From Rahnella laticis (lineage in GTDB: Bacteria > Pseudomonadota > Gammaproteobacteria > Enterobacterales > Enterobacteriaceae): DNA of 64,000 nucleotides. Position 1 is the first letter of the stretch, and the number at the start of each line of letters is the position of its first letter. Below, piece after piece: positions 36,118-45,729 of this stretch. The DNA is taken from assembly GCF_015644585.1 (NCBI RefSeq), contig NZ_JADOBI010000004.1:248001-312000 (forward strand). Reading direction: 5' to 3'. The notes beneath the pieces were generated by a model. That model searched no databases. It was not told the origin of the DNA and worked only from the letters and a program-made list of their open reading frames with translations. The translations under genes were made by a program, and so were the position numbers.

Positions 36118-37761
36118 CTATTTGGCGTCAGCGAGAACTTTGCTGACGATTTCCACGGCTTCTTTTTCAATTTGTTCGCGATGTTCTGCGCCGAGGAAGC
36201 TTTCACAATAGATTTTGTACGCTTCTTCAGTACCGGACGGACGTGCAGCGAACCAGCCGTTTTTGGTCATCACTTTCAGACCGCCGATAGACGCGCCGTT
36301 ACCCGGCGCGTTTGTCAGACGGGCGGTGATCGGGTCACCGGCCAGTGTGTCTGCTTTCACCTGTTCAGGAGAAAGTTTGGACAACGCGGCTTTCTGCGCG
36401 TGAGTCGCAGGCGCCTGAATACGGTTGTAACTTGGCGCGCCGAAACGGGCAGCCAGTTCGTTGTAATGTTCCTGCGGGTTTTTACCGGTCACGGCCGTAA
36501 TTTCTGCCGCCAGCAGGCACATGATGATCCCGTCTTTGTCGGTAGACCACGGCGTGCCGTTGAAACGCAGGAAAGAAGCCCCTGCACTTTCTTCGCCACC
36601 AAAACCGAAGCTTCCGTCAAACAGGCCATCCACGAACCATTTGAAACCCACCGGGACTTCGACCAGTTTACGGCCTAAGTCTTCAACAACGCGGTCGATC
36701 ATCGCGCTGGAAACCAGCGTTTTGCCGACGGCGACGTCTTTGCCCCACTGCGGACGATGCTGGAACAGGTACTGAATCGCCACCGCCAGATAATGGTTCG
36801 GGTTCATCAGACCGGCAGGCGTCACGATACCGTGGCGGTCATAATCCGGGTCGTTTGCAAAGGCCAGATCGAATTTATCACGCAGCGCCAGCAAGCCGGC
36901 CATCGCGGATTCAGACGAGCAGTCCATGCGGATCACACCGTCGTGGTCGAGATGCATGAAGCGGAAAGTCTGATCAACTTCATCGTTAACCAGCGTCAGA
37001 TCCAGTTTGTAATGCTCTGCGATACGCTTCCAGTATTCGATACCGGAACCGCCGAGAGGATCCACACCCAGTTTCAGACCTGCTTTCTGAATCGCGGCCA
37101 TATCTACGATGTCGGTCAGCCCTTCAATAAACGGCTGAACCAGATCCTGCGCCACCAGATGACCACTCTTCCACGCCAGATCCAGAGACTGACGCTTGAC
37201 GCCTGCCAGCTTCGCCGCCAGCAATGCGTTTGCACGTTTCTCAATCACCGACGTCAGATTAGTATCTGCCGGGCCGCCGTTGGTCGGGTTGTATTTAATC
37301 CCGCCATCTTCCGGTGGGTTGTGCGAAGGCGTGATGACGATGCCATCGGCCAGTGCGCCGCCTTTGAGATTGTGCGTCAGAATCGCATGAGACACCGCCG
37401 GAGTCGGGGTGAAACCGTTATCTTCCTGCACAATGACGTCAACGCCATTGGCCGTCAGCACTTCCAGCACAGAGATAAACGCCGGTTCGGACAGCGCGTG
37501 GGTATCTTTCCCCACGTAGCACGGGCCGGTGGTGCCCTGCTCTTTACGCACTTCAGCAATCGCCTGCGCAATCGCCAGGATATGCGCTTCATTAAAGCTG
37601 TGACGCAAGGAACTGCCGCGGTGACCGGACGTACCGAATTTCACGGCATGGGCCGGGTTTTGCGGGTCCGGTTGCAGAACGTAATACTGTGACGTTAACT
37701 GCGCCACATTGATCAAATCGCTTTGCTGAGCAGGTTGCCCTGCACGGGGGTGATTAGCCAC
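36118..37761 (-). CDS. pgm: Phosphoglucomutase (alpha-D-glucose-1,6-bisphosphate type)
   Basis: Interconverts glucose 1-phosphate and glucose 6-phosphate. It has 547 residues, one more than E. coli. The active-site serine loop is [21 protein letters not shown], the metal loop is [12 protein letters not shown] and the sugar-binding loop is [19 protein letters not shown] near residue 43 contacts phosphate. It is 25 bp downstream of seqA, and in E. coli seqA-pgm form one operon. Confidence 0.97.
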   Translation of the reverse strand: MANHPRAGQPAQQSDLINVAQLTSQYYVLQPDPQNPAHAVKFGTSGHRGSSLRHSFNEAHILAIAQAIAEVRKEQGTTGPCYVGKDTHALSEPAFISVLEVLTANGVDVIVQEDNGFTPTPAVSHAILTHNLKGGALADGIVITPSHNPPEDGGIKYNPTNGGPADTNLTSVIEKRANALLAAKLAGVKRQSLDLAWKSGHLVAQDLVQPFIEGLTDIVDMAAIQKAGLKLGVDPLGGSGIEYWKRIAEHYKLDLTLVNDEVDQTFRFMHLDHDGVIRMDCSSESAMAGLLALRDKFDLAFANDPDYDRHGIVTPAGLMNPNHYLAVAIQYLFQHRPQWGKDVAVGKTLVSSAMIDRVVEDLGRKLVEVPVGFKWFVDGLFDGSFGFGGEESAGASFLRFNGTPWSTDKDGIIMCLLAAEITAVTGKNPQEHYNELAARFGAPSYNRIQAPATHAQKAALSKLSPEQVKADTLAGDPITARLTNAPGNGASIGGLKVMTKNGWFAARPSGTEEAYKIYCESFLGAEHREQIEKEAVEIVSKVLADAK

Positions 37762-37785
37762 TGGCGTTTCTCCCTTACGCTGAAA

Positions 37786-38340
37786 TTAGAGGGTGCCGCA
37801 CACTTTGTCAGTCAGTTCCGCCGGGAACTGCATGAGCTGCATGATGTGTTCGATCATGCTGCGTTTGCGACCTGTGTTGGTGTTCGTAATAACCCAATAC
37901 GGCGTTCCGGGAACGTGTTTAGGCTTGGTATGAATGCCGTTTTGCAGCAGGGTTTGCTGGTCACCGGCAAAATAGGTACGCGTGCGGCCATGAAGTGAAT
38001 CGGTCGCAGCGGCAAATTCTTTTGGGTTCAGGCAATACAAGGTCGACAGGATCAGCATAAAGCGGTTAACCGCTTTGGTCTGCTCTGCATATTCGTCAGA
38101 CAGTAACAGTTCGCGAACGGCGCGGACTTTATCACGCGACGTCGGCGCGGCGGCGGCGGCAGGTTTTTCCTGTGCGACGGTCCCGGCAATAACGGCGGAC
38201 GTTACTGGCGCGGCAGGAGCGGTCTGGCCGGCAGTAAATTTCAACATACGGCGCAAAATATCAGACGCACTTTCACCGATTGCTTGCGTGTGGCTGGCAA
38301 TGTAGCGGTAGAGTTCTTCGTCAACCTCAATAGTTTTCAT
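37786..38340 (-). CDS. seqA: Replication initiation negative modulator SeqA
   Basis: Binds hemimethylated GATC sites and sequesters oriC after initiation. It has 184 residues (E. coli 181). The N-terminal oligomerisation domain begins MKTIEVDEELYRYIASHT. An Ala/Pro-rich linker (about residues 38-70) precedes the DNA-binding domain with PGTPYWVITNTNTGRKRSMIEHIM. The linker is longer than in E. coli. It is divergent from ybfF. Confidence 0.97.
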   Translation of the reverse strand: MKTIEVDEELYRYIASHTQAIGESASDILRRMLKFTAGQTAPAAPVTSAVIAGTVAQEKPAAAAAPTSRDKVRAVRELLLSDEYAEQTKAVNRFMLILSTLYCLNPKEFAAATDSLHGRTRTYFAGDQQTLLQNGIHTKPKHVPGTPYWVITNTNTGRKRSMIEHIMQLMQFPAELTDKVCGTL

Positions 38341-38585
38341 CTTTATCCAGTACTGTTTTTTCCACTAAATTCATTCAAAAGGATTATACAAATTTCTACG
38401 CGTTTACGAACAGGTGAATTGCGTCGCTAAGCAAAAAGCAGATTACTTCCCGTTTTCGCCGCGTTCGCCTTCTGTTCCACGTTGTCAAATCCCACTCAGT
38501 CATCTGGCAGAAACTTTCTGTTTTAAAAAAATCATCCGCTACTCATGATAACCTAATGAGATTGTTTATCTGTATGAACTTCGCC

Positions 38586-39362
38586 ATGAAATTACATTAT
38601 CGCCTGCAAGAACCTGAAGTCGCTGGCAGCGATGCGCTGCCGGTTCTCCTGATCCACGGACTGTTCGGAACCCTTGATAATTTGGGGATTCTCGCCCGCG
38701 ACCTGAAACAACAGCATAGAGTGTTGCAGGTTGATTTGCGTAATCACGGGCAATCCGGGCGTTCGCCTGAGATGTCTTACGCCGCGATGGCGCAGGATTT
38801 AATGGAAACGTTAGATGAAGTCGGTTTCCAAAAATTCATCGTAATCGGCCATTCCATGGGCGGAAAAGCGGCTATGGCACTGACGGCGCTGATCCCCGAC
38901 AGAATTGAAAAGCTCATCGCCATCGATATTGCGCCGGTGGATTATCACGTGCGCCGTCACGATGAGATTTTTGCTGCGATTAATGCCGTCACCGGGGCCG
39001 GATTGCGCGATCGCTCTTCCGCCACCGAATGCATGCATCAGTATATAAAGGAAGACGGCGTGATTCAGTTTCTGCTGAAGTCCTTCCGGCAGGGAGAATG
39101 GTGCTTCAATGTGCCGGTTCTGCTGAGCGAGTATGCCAAAATTGTCGGCTGGGAAGAGGTTCCGGCGTGGGATCATCCGGCGTTGTTCATCCGTGGCGGG
39201 GATTCCCCTTATGTGCAGGATGCGTATCGCGAAGATATTGGCCGTCAGTTCCCACAGGCAAAAGCCTATGTGGTCGCAGGAGCCGGTCATTGGGTGCACG
39301 CAGAAAAACCCGACGCCGTCCTGCGTGCTGTGCATCGTTTCATCGATTCGCCTTCGGTTTAA
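38586..39362 (+). CDS. ybfF: Alpha/beta-hydrolase (acyl-CoA esterase) YbfF
   Basis: 258-residue esterase; the E. coli protein hydrolyses acyl-CoA and short esters. The oxyanion region LLIHGLFGTLDNLG, nucleophile elbow IGHSMGGKAAM (Ser) and catalytic His in GAGHWVHAEKPD are present. The start at 38586 (MKLHYRLQEP) is chosen by homology. ATGs at 38556 and 38574 are in frame, but none of the three has a strong ribosome site. Confidence 0.93.
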   Translation: MKLHYRLQEPEVAGSDALPVLLIHGLFGTLDNLGILARDLKQQHRVLQVDLRNHGQSGRSPEMSYAAMAQDLMETLDEVGFQKFIVIGHSMGGKAAMALTALIPDRIEKLIAIDIAPVDYHVRRHDEIFAAINAVTGAGLRDRSSATECMHQYIKEDGVIQFLLKSFRQGEWCFNVPVLLSEYAKIVGWEEVPAWDHPALFIRGGDSPYVQDAYREDIGRQFPQAKAYVVAGAGHWVHAEKPDAVLRAVHRFIDSPSV

Positions 39363-39617
39363 CATCCTGGGGATAAATTGTGCAAAAAGTCTGCACAACT
39401 TCGAAAGTTAACGTGAAATCAGGGCAATCAGGCGTTGTGAACCCCAGGCGCGCCAGTGTATGATTGCGCGCTATAATTTTGCCGCCCCGTTTTACTCAGG
39501 TCGAGTTACGGGGGGTAAATTGGGTCAGGGTTTCTTAGCCCGAAATGTGTGAAACGCTCGTCAGGAATCGGCTTGCCGTTTTCCGATGTAAAAACTTCCC
39601 TGGTTGTACCGCTACCT

Positions 39618-39899
39618 ATGGCAAAAGAACAACTGGATCGCACGACGATTGATCTGTTCGCAGATGACCGCCGTCCAGGGCGTCCAAAAACTAATCCGCT
39701 TTCCCGTGATGAACAGCTCAGGATCAACAAGCGCAACCAGTTACGCCGCGATAAAGCGAGCGGTCTGCGTCGCGTAGAGCTGAAAATGAACGCCGATGCT
39801 GTTGATACCCTCAATAAGCTGGCAGAAGAACGCAATATCAGTCGTAGCGAACTGATTGAAGAGATGTTGCTGTCGCATCTTAACGGTCAGGAAGGCTGA
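39618..39899 (+). CDS. ybfE: LexA-regulon-type protein YbfE
   Basis: 93 residues. MAKEQLDRTTIDLFADDRRPGRPKTNPLSRDEQLRINKRNQ aligns with E. coli YbfE from its ATG, so the start at 39618 is preferred to an earlier one at 39549. The C-terminal part has a ribbon-helix-helix look (VELKMNADAVDTLNKLAEE). In E. coli it is LexA-controlled; no CTGT-N8-ACAG box was seen here. A TATAAT lies near 39470, and the ribosome site is weak. The function is unknown. Confidence 0.92.
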   Translation: MAKEQLDRTTIDLFADDRRPGRPKTNPLSRDEQLRINKRNQLRRDKASGLRRVELKMNADAVDTLNKLAEERNISRSELIEEMLLSHLNGQEG

Positions 39900-39933
39900 T
39901 AAAAAAGCGGATAACCTCCCGGTTATCCGCCTG
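39900..39933. terminator. Bidirectional terminator between ybfE and the chemoreceptor gene
   Basis: GCGGATAACC and GGTTATCCGC (39907-39930) form a perfect 10-bp stem with loop TCCC. An A-run before it gives T's on the minus strand, and TGTTTTC follows on the plus strand. It serves both convergent genes, best for the minus strand. Confidence 0.85.
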
Positions 39934-39964
39934 TTTTCTTTCCTTTTACGCCTTAACTCTCACC

Positions 39965-41629
39965 TCAGAACGTTTCCCAGTTTTCACTGCTTTTCGATGT
40001 CATTACACCGGTTGCAGGCCGTAACAACGGCTGAGGAACCACGCTGGCAGGTCGTTTTCCGACATTCGTGATGCTGTCTTTGAGTTTGAACGTTGCGACG
40101 GCGTTGTTCAGCAATGAAGCCTGCTCTTCCAGCGAAACCGCCGCGTGTGAAGCCTGTTCCACCAGTGCGGCGTTCTGCTGCGTTACGCTGTCCATTTGTG
40201 TGACCGCAACCGCTACCTGGCTGATGCCTTTGCTTTGCTCATCAGACGCCGAAGCGATTTCCGCCATGATATCCGTAACATGCGTGATTGAACGCACCAC
40301 TTCGTTCATAGTCTGACCGGCGTTTTCCACCAGTTTTGAACCGCTGTCGACGCGGGAAACGGATTCGCTGATCAGCGATTCAATTTCTTTCGCCGCCTGC
40401 GCACTGCGCTGTGCCAGATTCCGGACTTCACTGGCGACCACCGCAAACCCACGCCCCTGTTCGCCTGCACGCGCGGCTTCTACCGCGGCATTCAGCGCCA
40501 GAATGTTAGTCTGGAAGGCAATGCTGTTGATAACAGAGGTGATTTCCGCAATTTTCTTCGAGCTGCCGGAGATATCTTTCATGGTGCTGACGACGTCAGC
40601 CACAATGTTACCGCCCTTCTGCGCGGTAGAAGACGCTTCCATCACCAGCTGGCTGGCGTGATGCGCGTTGTCTGCGTTGTGTTTTACCGTTGCCGTCAGT
40701 TCTTCCATACTGGCCGCCGTTTCTTCCAGTGCGGATGCCTGTTCTTCAGTACGGGAAGACAGATCGTTATTCCCGGCTGAGATTTCGGACGCGCCCTGAT
40801 AGATGTGGTTGGTACAGTTGCGGATGGTCTGAACGGTATTTTCCAGGCTGGACTGCATAACGTTAAGCAGCGGAATCAGTTTACCCGCGCAGTTTTTGCC
40901 GAACTCTTCCAGGTAATGCGTCAGGTCACCGCTGGCAATCACGGCGAAGTGATCGCGGATTTTATCCAGCGGTTTCACCAGCGCCATCACGAGATAACGG
41001 TCGGTCAGCAGCAAAATAAGCAGGCCGAGAGAAAAAGCCGTCAGCAGAATAACTTTGCTGTAATAAGTCAGATGGTTTGATTTGGTCTGCGCCGCCTCGA
41101 AATCGACCGCAATCTGCCCGCTGACTTTTGTCATTGAGGCACCAAAATTGCGGCTCAGCGCTGGAACGGTATCGTTCGCGAGCTGATTATAGGCATCGAA
41201 ATTTTTGCCAACGGCCGCTGAATATAACGGCGTAACGCCCTGCGCGACCAGACTTTCCCAACTGGAGACCAGTTCCTGAACTGACGCTTCATCTAATCCC
41301 GGATGCGGAGCCGTTTTGAAACTTGCCAGCGCCTGTGACAGACCATCGAGTGACTGTTTTGCCGTATCAAAAATTTCCGGCCCTTTTGACGGATCGGCCT
41401 GAAGCTGCCCCACGGCACGACTTAAGCGTGTGACGGTACGGAAGTACTGATCATTTCCTTTATTGATCAGCGCCATATTGTTGACCAGTTCGGTACTGTT
41501 TTGGGTGTTCTGCGTGAGCGTATTCAGGGAGGTGACGGTGTAAATAGACACACTCGCCCACATGACGCAAAAAATGCCCAGAATCGTTAATAATGCGGCC
41601 CTGATGGTAATATTTTTTAAAAACTGCAC
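39965..41629 (-). CDS. Methyl-accepting chemotaxis protein
   Basis: 554-residue transmembrane chemoreceptor. A first membrane helix (about residues 9-30), a periplasmic four-helix-bundle-like domain (about 31-190), a second helix (about 192-212), HAMP, then a cytoplasmic signalling domain with the hairpin tip [20 protein letters not shown] and adaptation-helix glutamates. It ends in NWETF, the pentapeptide that tethers CheR and CheB, so this is a full-length Tar/Tsr-class receptor. The ligand is unknown. It is inserted between ybfE and fldA, which are neighbours in E. coli. Confidence 0.94.
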   Translation of the reverse strand: MQFLKNITIRAALLTILGIFCVMWASVSIYTVTSLNTLTQNTQNSTELVNNMALINKGNDQYFRTVTRLSRAVGQLQADPSKGPEIFDTAKQSLDGLSQALASFKTAPHPGLDEASVQELVSSWESLVAQGVTPLYSAAVGKNFDAYNQLANDTVPALSRNFGASMTKVSGQIAVDFEAAQTKSNHLTYYSKVILLTAFSLGLLILLLTDRYLVMALVKPLDKIRDHFAVIASGDLTHYLEEFGKNCAGKLIPLLNVMQSSLENTVQTIRNCTNHIYQGASEISAGNNDLSSRTEEQASALEETAASMEELTATVKHNADNAHHASQLVMEASSTAQKGGNIVADVVSTMKDISGSSKKIAEITSVINSIAFQTNILALNAAVEAARAGEQGRGFAVVASEVRNLAQRSAQAAKEIESLISESVSRVDSGSKLVENAGQTMNEVVRSITHVTDIMAEIASASDEQSKGISQVAVAVTQMDSVTQQNAALVEQASHAAVSLEEQASLLNNAVATFKLKDSITNVGKRPASVVPQPLLRPATGVMTSKSSENWETF

Positions 41630-42039
41630 GATATGCCTCTCTCGAAACAGGACTGTTTCTGGTCTGAGGATTGACGGGGATGCGGAGAATCAAGACAGGT
41701 AGCCAGCAGGCGTTTGCCCCCGGACATGTTTGAACACCTCTCCGGGCATCGATTTCTTTATTATGTTGAGATTCCTCTCGCATCATCTATCGGCGTTCAA
41801 CGGGCAAACTTAAGGAGTGGCGGAAATTATTTCTTAATTTTGCTTTTGCCCTCAATAAGTTTGAGGTTATTTAAAGCACACGAAGGCGATAACACTTAAA
41901 AAGATTGCCCGATAAACTTATCCACCAGTTAAGAAGGCGAGCTGAAACATATTCTCCGCCGCGCGAGTTTGCTATCATCTGCGTTATTATTGCCTGCAAT
42001 GCAGAGCACTTCATTGAGAACAAGAGGTTAGGTAATCTT
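41630..42039. other. Chemoreceptor-fldA intergenic region (410 bp)
   Basis: No protein gene is convincing here. The last 200 bp are AT-rich and should carry the fldA promoter. No sigma-28 or Fur site was clear enough to call. Confidence 0.6.
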
Positions 42040-42567
42040 ATGGCCGTAGTAGGTATCTTCTTTGGATCCGATACAGGTAACACCGAAAACATCGCGAAAA
42101 TGATCCAGAAGCAATTGGGTAAAGATGTTGCAGAGGTGCATGACATTGCGAAGAGCAGCAAAGAGGATCTGGAAAAATTCGATATTTTGCTGATCGGTAT
42201 TCCAACCTGGTATTACGGTGAAGCGCAGTGTGACTGGGACGACTTTTTCCCGACGCTGGAAGAGATAGATTTCGAAGGCAAGCTGGTTGCGCTGTTTGGT
42301 TGCGGCGACCAGGAAGACTATGCCGAATACTTCTGTGATGCACTCGGTACCGTGCGTGACATCATCGAGCCACGCGGCGCGGTGATCGTGGGTCACTGGC
42401 CAACTGAAGGCTATCATTTCGAAGCTTCAAAAGGTCTGGCCGATGATAAGCACTTCATCGGGCTGGCAATTGACGAGGATCGTCAGCCGGAACTGACCAA
42501 CGAACGTGTTGATGCATGGGTCAAACAGATCACAGAAGAACTGAGCCTTTCAGAAATTATTGGCTAA
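42040..42567 (+). CDS. fldA: Flavodoxin 1
   Basis: FMN electron carrier, reductant for methionine synthase, biotin synthase and other radical-SAM enzymes. 175 residues. The FMN phosphate loop is FGSDTGNTENIAK (about residues 8-20), with the aromatic loops TWYYGEAQCDWDD and GCGDQEDYAEYFCDA. The start at 42040 (MAVVGIFFGSD) matches family members; the open frame runs further upstream without likeness. It precedes fur in the same direction, as in E. coli. Confidence 0.97.
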   Translation: MAVVGIFFGSDTGNTENIAKMIQKQLGKDVAEVHDIAKSSKEDLEKFDILLIGIPTWYYGEAQCDWDDFFPTLEEIDFEGKLVALFGCGDQEDYAEYFCDALGTVRDIIEPRGAVIVGHWPTEGYHFEASKGLADDKHFIGLAIDEDRQPELTNERVDAWVKQITEELSLSEIIG

Positions 42568-42883
42568 AAACCCTGTTGGCCCTGAGGATTTATTCTACAA
42601 TTGAAGGGCCAAACTATTACTGAAATTAACAATTTAACCGCTACAAAATTGTAACTTTCGGTGGTATCAAGGTACACTGAGTTCATCTGTTTTTTCTATC
42701 GATCAAGTCGTTGCATAATTGAATGTGACAGGCATTTTGTGATCTTTATTAACAGGCTACGTTTTTGAGAATCGGCACACTTCCCTTAAACGAAGAATCC
42801 TTAAACGACAAATTTTTGTGCCGCCGATGCCACAGGCTGCATGCCTCAACTTGATTAGCACATAGTAACAGGACTGAATCCGC
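42568..42883. other. fldA-fur intergenic region (316 bp)
   Basis: Contains an inverted repeat, TTGGCCCT (42576-42583) and AGGGCCAA (42605-42612), with a 21-base loop and no T-run, then AT-rich DNA before fur. In E. coli a short leader peptide (uof) precedes fur; no frame here could be matched to it with confidence. Confidence 0.6.
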
Positions 42884-43339
42884 ATGACTGACAACAACAC
42901 CGCACTGAAGAAAGCCGGCTTAAAAGTCACGCTTCCGCGCCTCAAAATCCTGGAAGTGCTGCAAGCGCCGGAAGGTCATCACGTTAGTGCGGAAGATCTG
43001 TACAAGCAACTGATTGATATGGGTGAAGAAATTGGCCTGGCGACGGTTTACCGCGTTCTGAACCAGTTTGATGACGCCGGTATCGTTACCCGTCATAACT
43101 TCGAAGGCGGCAAGTCTGTTTTCGAACTGACTCAGCAACATCATCATGATCACCTGATCTGCCTTGATTGCGGCCGCGTTATTGAATTCCGCGACGAATA
43201 CATTGAAGGCCGTCAGCGTGAGATTGCGAAGAAACACGGTATCAAACTGACCAACCACAGTCTGTATCTGTACGGCCACTGTGAAGCGGGCGATTGCCGC
43301 GAAGATGAATCTTTGCACAATGACAAACCTGCGCAGTAA
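42884..43339 (+). CDS. fur: Ferric uptake regulator
   Basis: Fe2+-dependent global repressor, 151 residues. The winged-helix domain begins MTDNNTALKKAGLKVTLPRLKILEVL. The metal-site region is HHHDHLICLDCGRVIEF, with the structural-zinc cysteines in CLDC and further ones in GHCEAGDC. AACAGGA lies upstream of the ATG. Only three residues longer than E. coli. Confidence 0.98.
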   Translation: MTDNNTALKKAGLKVTLPRLKILEVLQAPEGHHVSAEDLYKQLIDMGEEIGLATVYRVLNQFDDAGIVTRHNFEGGKSVFELTQQHHHDHLICLDCGRVIEFRDEYIEGRQREIAKKHGIKLTNHSLYLYGHCEAGDCREDESLHNDKPAQ

Positions 43340-43365
43340 TCTGCACGGTCAGTCCGAATAAATTA

Positions 43366-43387
43366 ACCGCTGAAAGGCGGTTTTTTT
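43366..43387 (+). terminator. Rho-independent terminator after fur
   Basis: ACCGC and GCGGT arms around TGAAAG, followed by eight T's, 27 bp after the fur stop. Confidence 0.85.
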
Positions 43388-43420
43388 ATGTCTGCGATCC
43401 AAGCGGAGAGTTAAAACGCA

Positions 43421-43442
43421 AAACCCCGGCAAGCCGGGGTTT
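43421..43442. terminator. Bidirectional hairpin between fur and chiQ
   Basis: AAACCCCGGC and GCCGGGGTTT form a perfect 10-bp stem with a 2-base gap (in practice a slightly larger loop), flanked by T's and A's. It probably terminates chiPQ on the minus strand and backs up the fur terminator. Confidence 0.75.
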
Positions 43443-43492
43443 GTTGTTTCTTTATATCAGGCGCCAATAAATGACTCAGCGTTTACGTCCTG

Positions 43493-43834
43493 TTAATTAG
43501 CTGGCTTTGGCGAATTGTTAGAACGAATTTCCTGCCAGATTTTGCCGCAATCTGCCGCGTAAGCCTGGCCATCGCCGGTTTTACGCGCCGTCAGACAGCG
43601 CTGATAATCCACCACACGCACGGTTTCCTGATCGGCAAACTGCTTGTGCTCCTGTTCCTGTTTCAGAACATCAAGAATAGTCTGGCACGACGCCACTTTG
43701 TCCGGCGAGCCTTCTGCTTTAATGATGCAGTTGCTGTACGCCTGACGCAGTTTCGCATTTTCGGTTTGCGTAGCCGTTGGTGCACAACCCGCCAGTAACA
43801 GGGAAGTCACGACCATCATCAGTAATTTATTCAT
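43493..43834 (-). CDS. chiQ: Chitoporin-linked lipoprotein ChiQ
   Basis: 113 residues with the lipobox LLLAGC (Cys17) and a mature domain holding further cysteines (SNCIIKAEGSPDKVASCQ, DYQRCLTA, YAADCGKIW). It matches E. coli YbfN/ChiQ, encoded after chiP and controlled with it through NagC and ChiX. Its exact task is unknown. It is 13 bp after chiP. Confidence 0.92.
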   Translation of the reverse strand: MNKLLMMVVTSLLLAGCAPTATQTENAKLRQAYSNCIIKAEGSPDKVASCQTILDVLKQEQEHKQFADQETVRVVDYQRCLTARKTGDGQAYAADCGKIWQEIRSNNSPKPAN

Positions 43835-43847
43835 CGGTTTAGTGTCC

Positions 43848-45311
43848 TCAGAAAATAGTGAATGGAGCGATAACGATGAATTTCACGTCTTTTTCATCCT
43901 GGAAAATGTTGCCATAACCGCCGCCCCAGCTCGGGATATCCGAGTGGTTGTCGTACTGGGTGTAATGCAGTTTGAACAGCGTACCTTTCGCGCGACCTTC
44001 CTGAATGGTGTACAGCGCATCAAGGCTCCAGGCACTTTCTTTCAGGCGCTGGCTCTGGTCATAGATTGGATTGGTACTCGGTTTGGCATCCCACGCGTAA
44101 ACATAAGAACCGCCCACTGCGAAGCCCGGCAGATCCCATTTTGCCAGGTCGTATAACACACCGGCGTAAACGGCTTTTTCGCCGTTGGCGTTGAAGTCAG
44201 AACGGTTATCCCACCACACATCAAGACGTCCGTTAGAAGAAGAATACGTCGGGGTCATGCGTTGTAAAAAATATCCCTGATTCCCCTCAGCTTTGACCAT
44301 CGTCCCTTCCAGACGCCAGTTGAACTGGCCGGTGGTATAACCGAAAGTCAGTGCCTGCAACCAGGCCAAACCGTCATACAGGCTGTTGGGATCGTTCTGG
44401 TTGCTGATACGATCTTCCGCGCCGTAGAACTGGTAGCTGGTAGTAAGCGGGTTGCCCATCAGATCAATTTTGTACGACGCTTTGGCGAAGTACTGATCGA
44501 CGTAACTTTCAGCCTGACCGAAAGCCGCTTCCAGCACGAGATCATTTTTGAAGTCGTATTTCGCACCCAGCGAGTGGATATAGGAAACACCGGTTTTCTT
44601 ATCGTTCTGGCGGAAATCATCCATCTCCAGATGCCACGGCGATTTGTATTCATCCGCCCACATGTAGGAGAAACTCAGTTCGCCCGGATCGCCAAAATCA
44701 TGTTTATACCCGGCTTCGGCACCGCGATAGGTACCCGGCATAAAGCTCCAGTGCGGGGCGATCAGCGTTTGTCCGGTGGGCTGAATATAACCAGCATGGC
44801 CCCAGAATCCGCCGTATTTGAATTTTCCGGCCGCTTTATAGAGGCTAACGCCGCCTTTATCGCCGGAATAATCTTCGTCATACGCATGATTTTTGGAGGA
44901 GAACGCGATTTCGTTCGGGTGGCCGCTGTCGCTGGCTTCGGCTAATTCGATCGCGGTGAATGCGGCGACGTCGATACCGAACATGTCCCAGGCATAGCCG
45001 GAGGAGAAATCGAGATTCAGGTTGGCGGTCGCGTGCGAAAGGTTGGTGGCGTATTTATCGTAATCGGGGTTATTCACCGTGACTTTTGTGCCGTCAGGGC
45101 GGGTTTCTTCTTTGGTTTTGTTCAAATCTTTGCGGTCGCGTTCGCGCTGCCAGTAATACACACCGCCGGTCAGCGTCGAGTCATCAATAAAGCCAGCCGC
45201 TCTGGCCTCTTCAGGGAACATCATTCCGCCGCCTAACAAAGTGCCAGCCAGCGTGTACATCACAGGTTTCAGGTAAGCCGATCCCCTGCCCCTGTTAAGG
45301 TGCTTGTGCAT
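43848..45311 (-). CDS. chiP: Chitoporin ChiP
   Basis: Outer-membrane porin for chitooligosaccharides (OprD family), 487 residues. The signal peptide spans about residues 1-39 (cleavage near EARAAG). The mature protein begins [24 protein letters not shown] and ends in phenylalanine (VIAPFTIF), as needed for outer-membrane insertion. It aligns along its length with E. coli ChiP and carries a short acidic insertion near residue 65. The ribosome site GAGGAA lies in a stretch complementary to the sRNA ChiX. It fits the nearby nagE and nagBACD genes for N-acetylglucosamine use. Confidence 0.95.
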   Translation of the reverse strand: MHKHLNRGRGSAYLKPVMYTLAGTLLGGGMMFPEEARAAGFIDDSTLTGGVYYWQRERDRKDLNKTKEETRPDGTKVTVNNPDYDKYATNLSHATANLNLDFSSGYAWDMFGIDVAAFTAIELAEASDSGHPNEIAFSSKNHAYDEDYSGDKGGVSLYKAAGKFKYGGFWGHAGYIQPTGQTLIAPHWSFMPGTYRGAEAGYKHDFGDPGELSFSYMWADEYKSPWHLEMDDFRQNDKKTGVSYIHSLGAKYDFKNDLVLEAAFGQAESYVDQYFAKASYKIDLMGNPLTTSYQFYGAEDRISNQNDPNSLYDGLAWLQALTFGYTTGQFNWRLEGTMVKAEGNQGYFLQRMTPTYSSSNGRLDVWWDNRSDFNANGEKAVYAGVLYDLAKWDLPGFAVGGSYVYAWDAKPSTNPIYDQSQRLKESAWSLDALYTIQEGRAKGTLFKLHYTQYDNHSDIPSWGGGYGNIFQDEKDVKFIVIAPFTIF

Positions 45312-45312
45312 A

Positions 45313-45322
45313 GAAATTCCTC
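45313..45322 (-). promoter_or_regulatory. ChiX sRNA target overlapping the chiP ribosome site
   Basis: On the minus strand GAGGAATTTC spans the chiP Shine-Dalgarno sequence and is a perfect complement of the seed GAAAUUCCUC of the sRNA ChiX as I remember it from E. coli and Salmonella. GTCAAA, also part of that target, lies a few bases upstream. Pairing would block chiP translation unless chitosugar mRNA titrates ChiX. Confidence 0.7.
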
Positions 45323-45408
45323 ATTTTGACTAAAAAAAACGTGCAAAACCCAAACGGGTATTAAAAGCGGCCGCCAGAGGCGTAACCGTATAAAGCAGGA
45401 TTAAGAGT

Positions 45409-45429
45409 ATTTTTCGCGACGCGAATTAT
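45409..45429. promoter_or_regulatory. Candidate NagC/Mlc-type operator upstream of chiP
   Basis: A perfect 13-bp palindrome, TTCGCGACGCGAA (45413-45425), with AT-rich flanks, about 100 bp before chiP. NagC and Mlc operators have this build: an AT-rich site with central CG pairs. chiP is NagC-controlled in E. coli. Confidence 0.45.
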
Positions 45430-45729
45430 CAATGGGTAATTAAACCCTGATGGCTGAAGTATGACAAAGTGCACATAAAGATGAAAAAGTGTAACAAACG
45501 AGGAATGCGAAGGACTAAATCAGTGGACTCTGACAATCGATAACTAAAACAGATAATTAAGTAAAAATCGTATTGATTTAAACGTTTCAGCACTCTGATA
45601 TTCGGAAAGGAAGGGCCTAAAAAGCAAACATGAAAAATGCATTAATTCGCGATGAAAAAGAAAATTCCGTGAATTTCTGACATAAAAAAACGCAGCCGGA
45701 GCTGCGTTTAGCAATCGTTAATCGGTGAC
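45430..45729. other. chiP-glnS intergenic remainder
   Basis: 300 bp of AT-rich DNA without a believable gene. It holds the chiP upstream region and, at its right end, the glnS terminator. Confidence 0.6.
45681..45709 (-). terminator. Rho-independent terminator after glnS
   Basis: AAACGCAGC and GCTGCGTTT (45688-45709) form a 9-bp stem around CGGA. On the minus strand seven T's follow. Confidence 0.9.

Noticed and set aside
36757-37692. 311-codon open frame on the plus strand
   Set aside because: Fully antisense to pgm, with no ribosome site or known motif.
42806-42860. uof-like leader peptide before fur
   Set aside because: Short frames exist, but none could be matched to the E. coli leader peptide or has a clear ribosome site.
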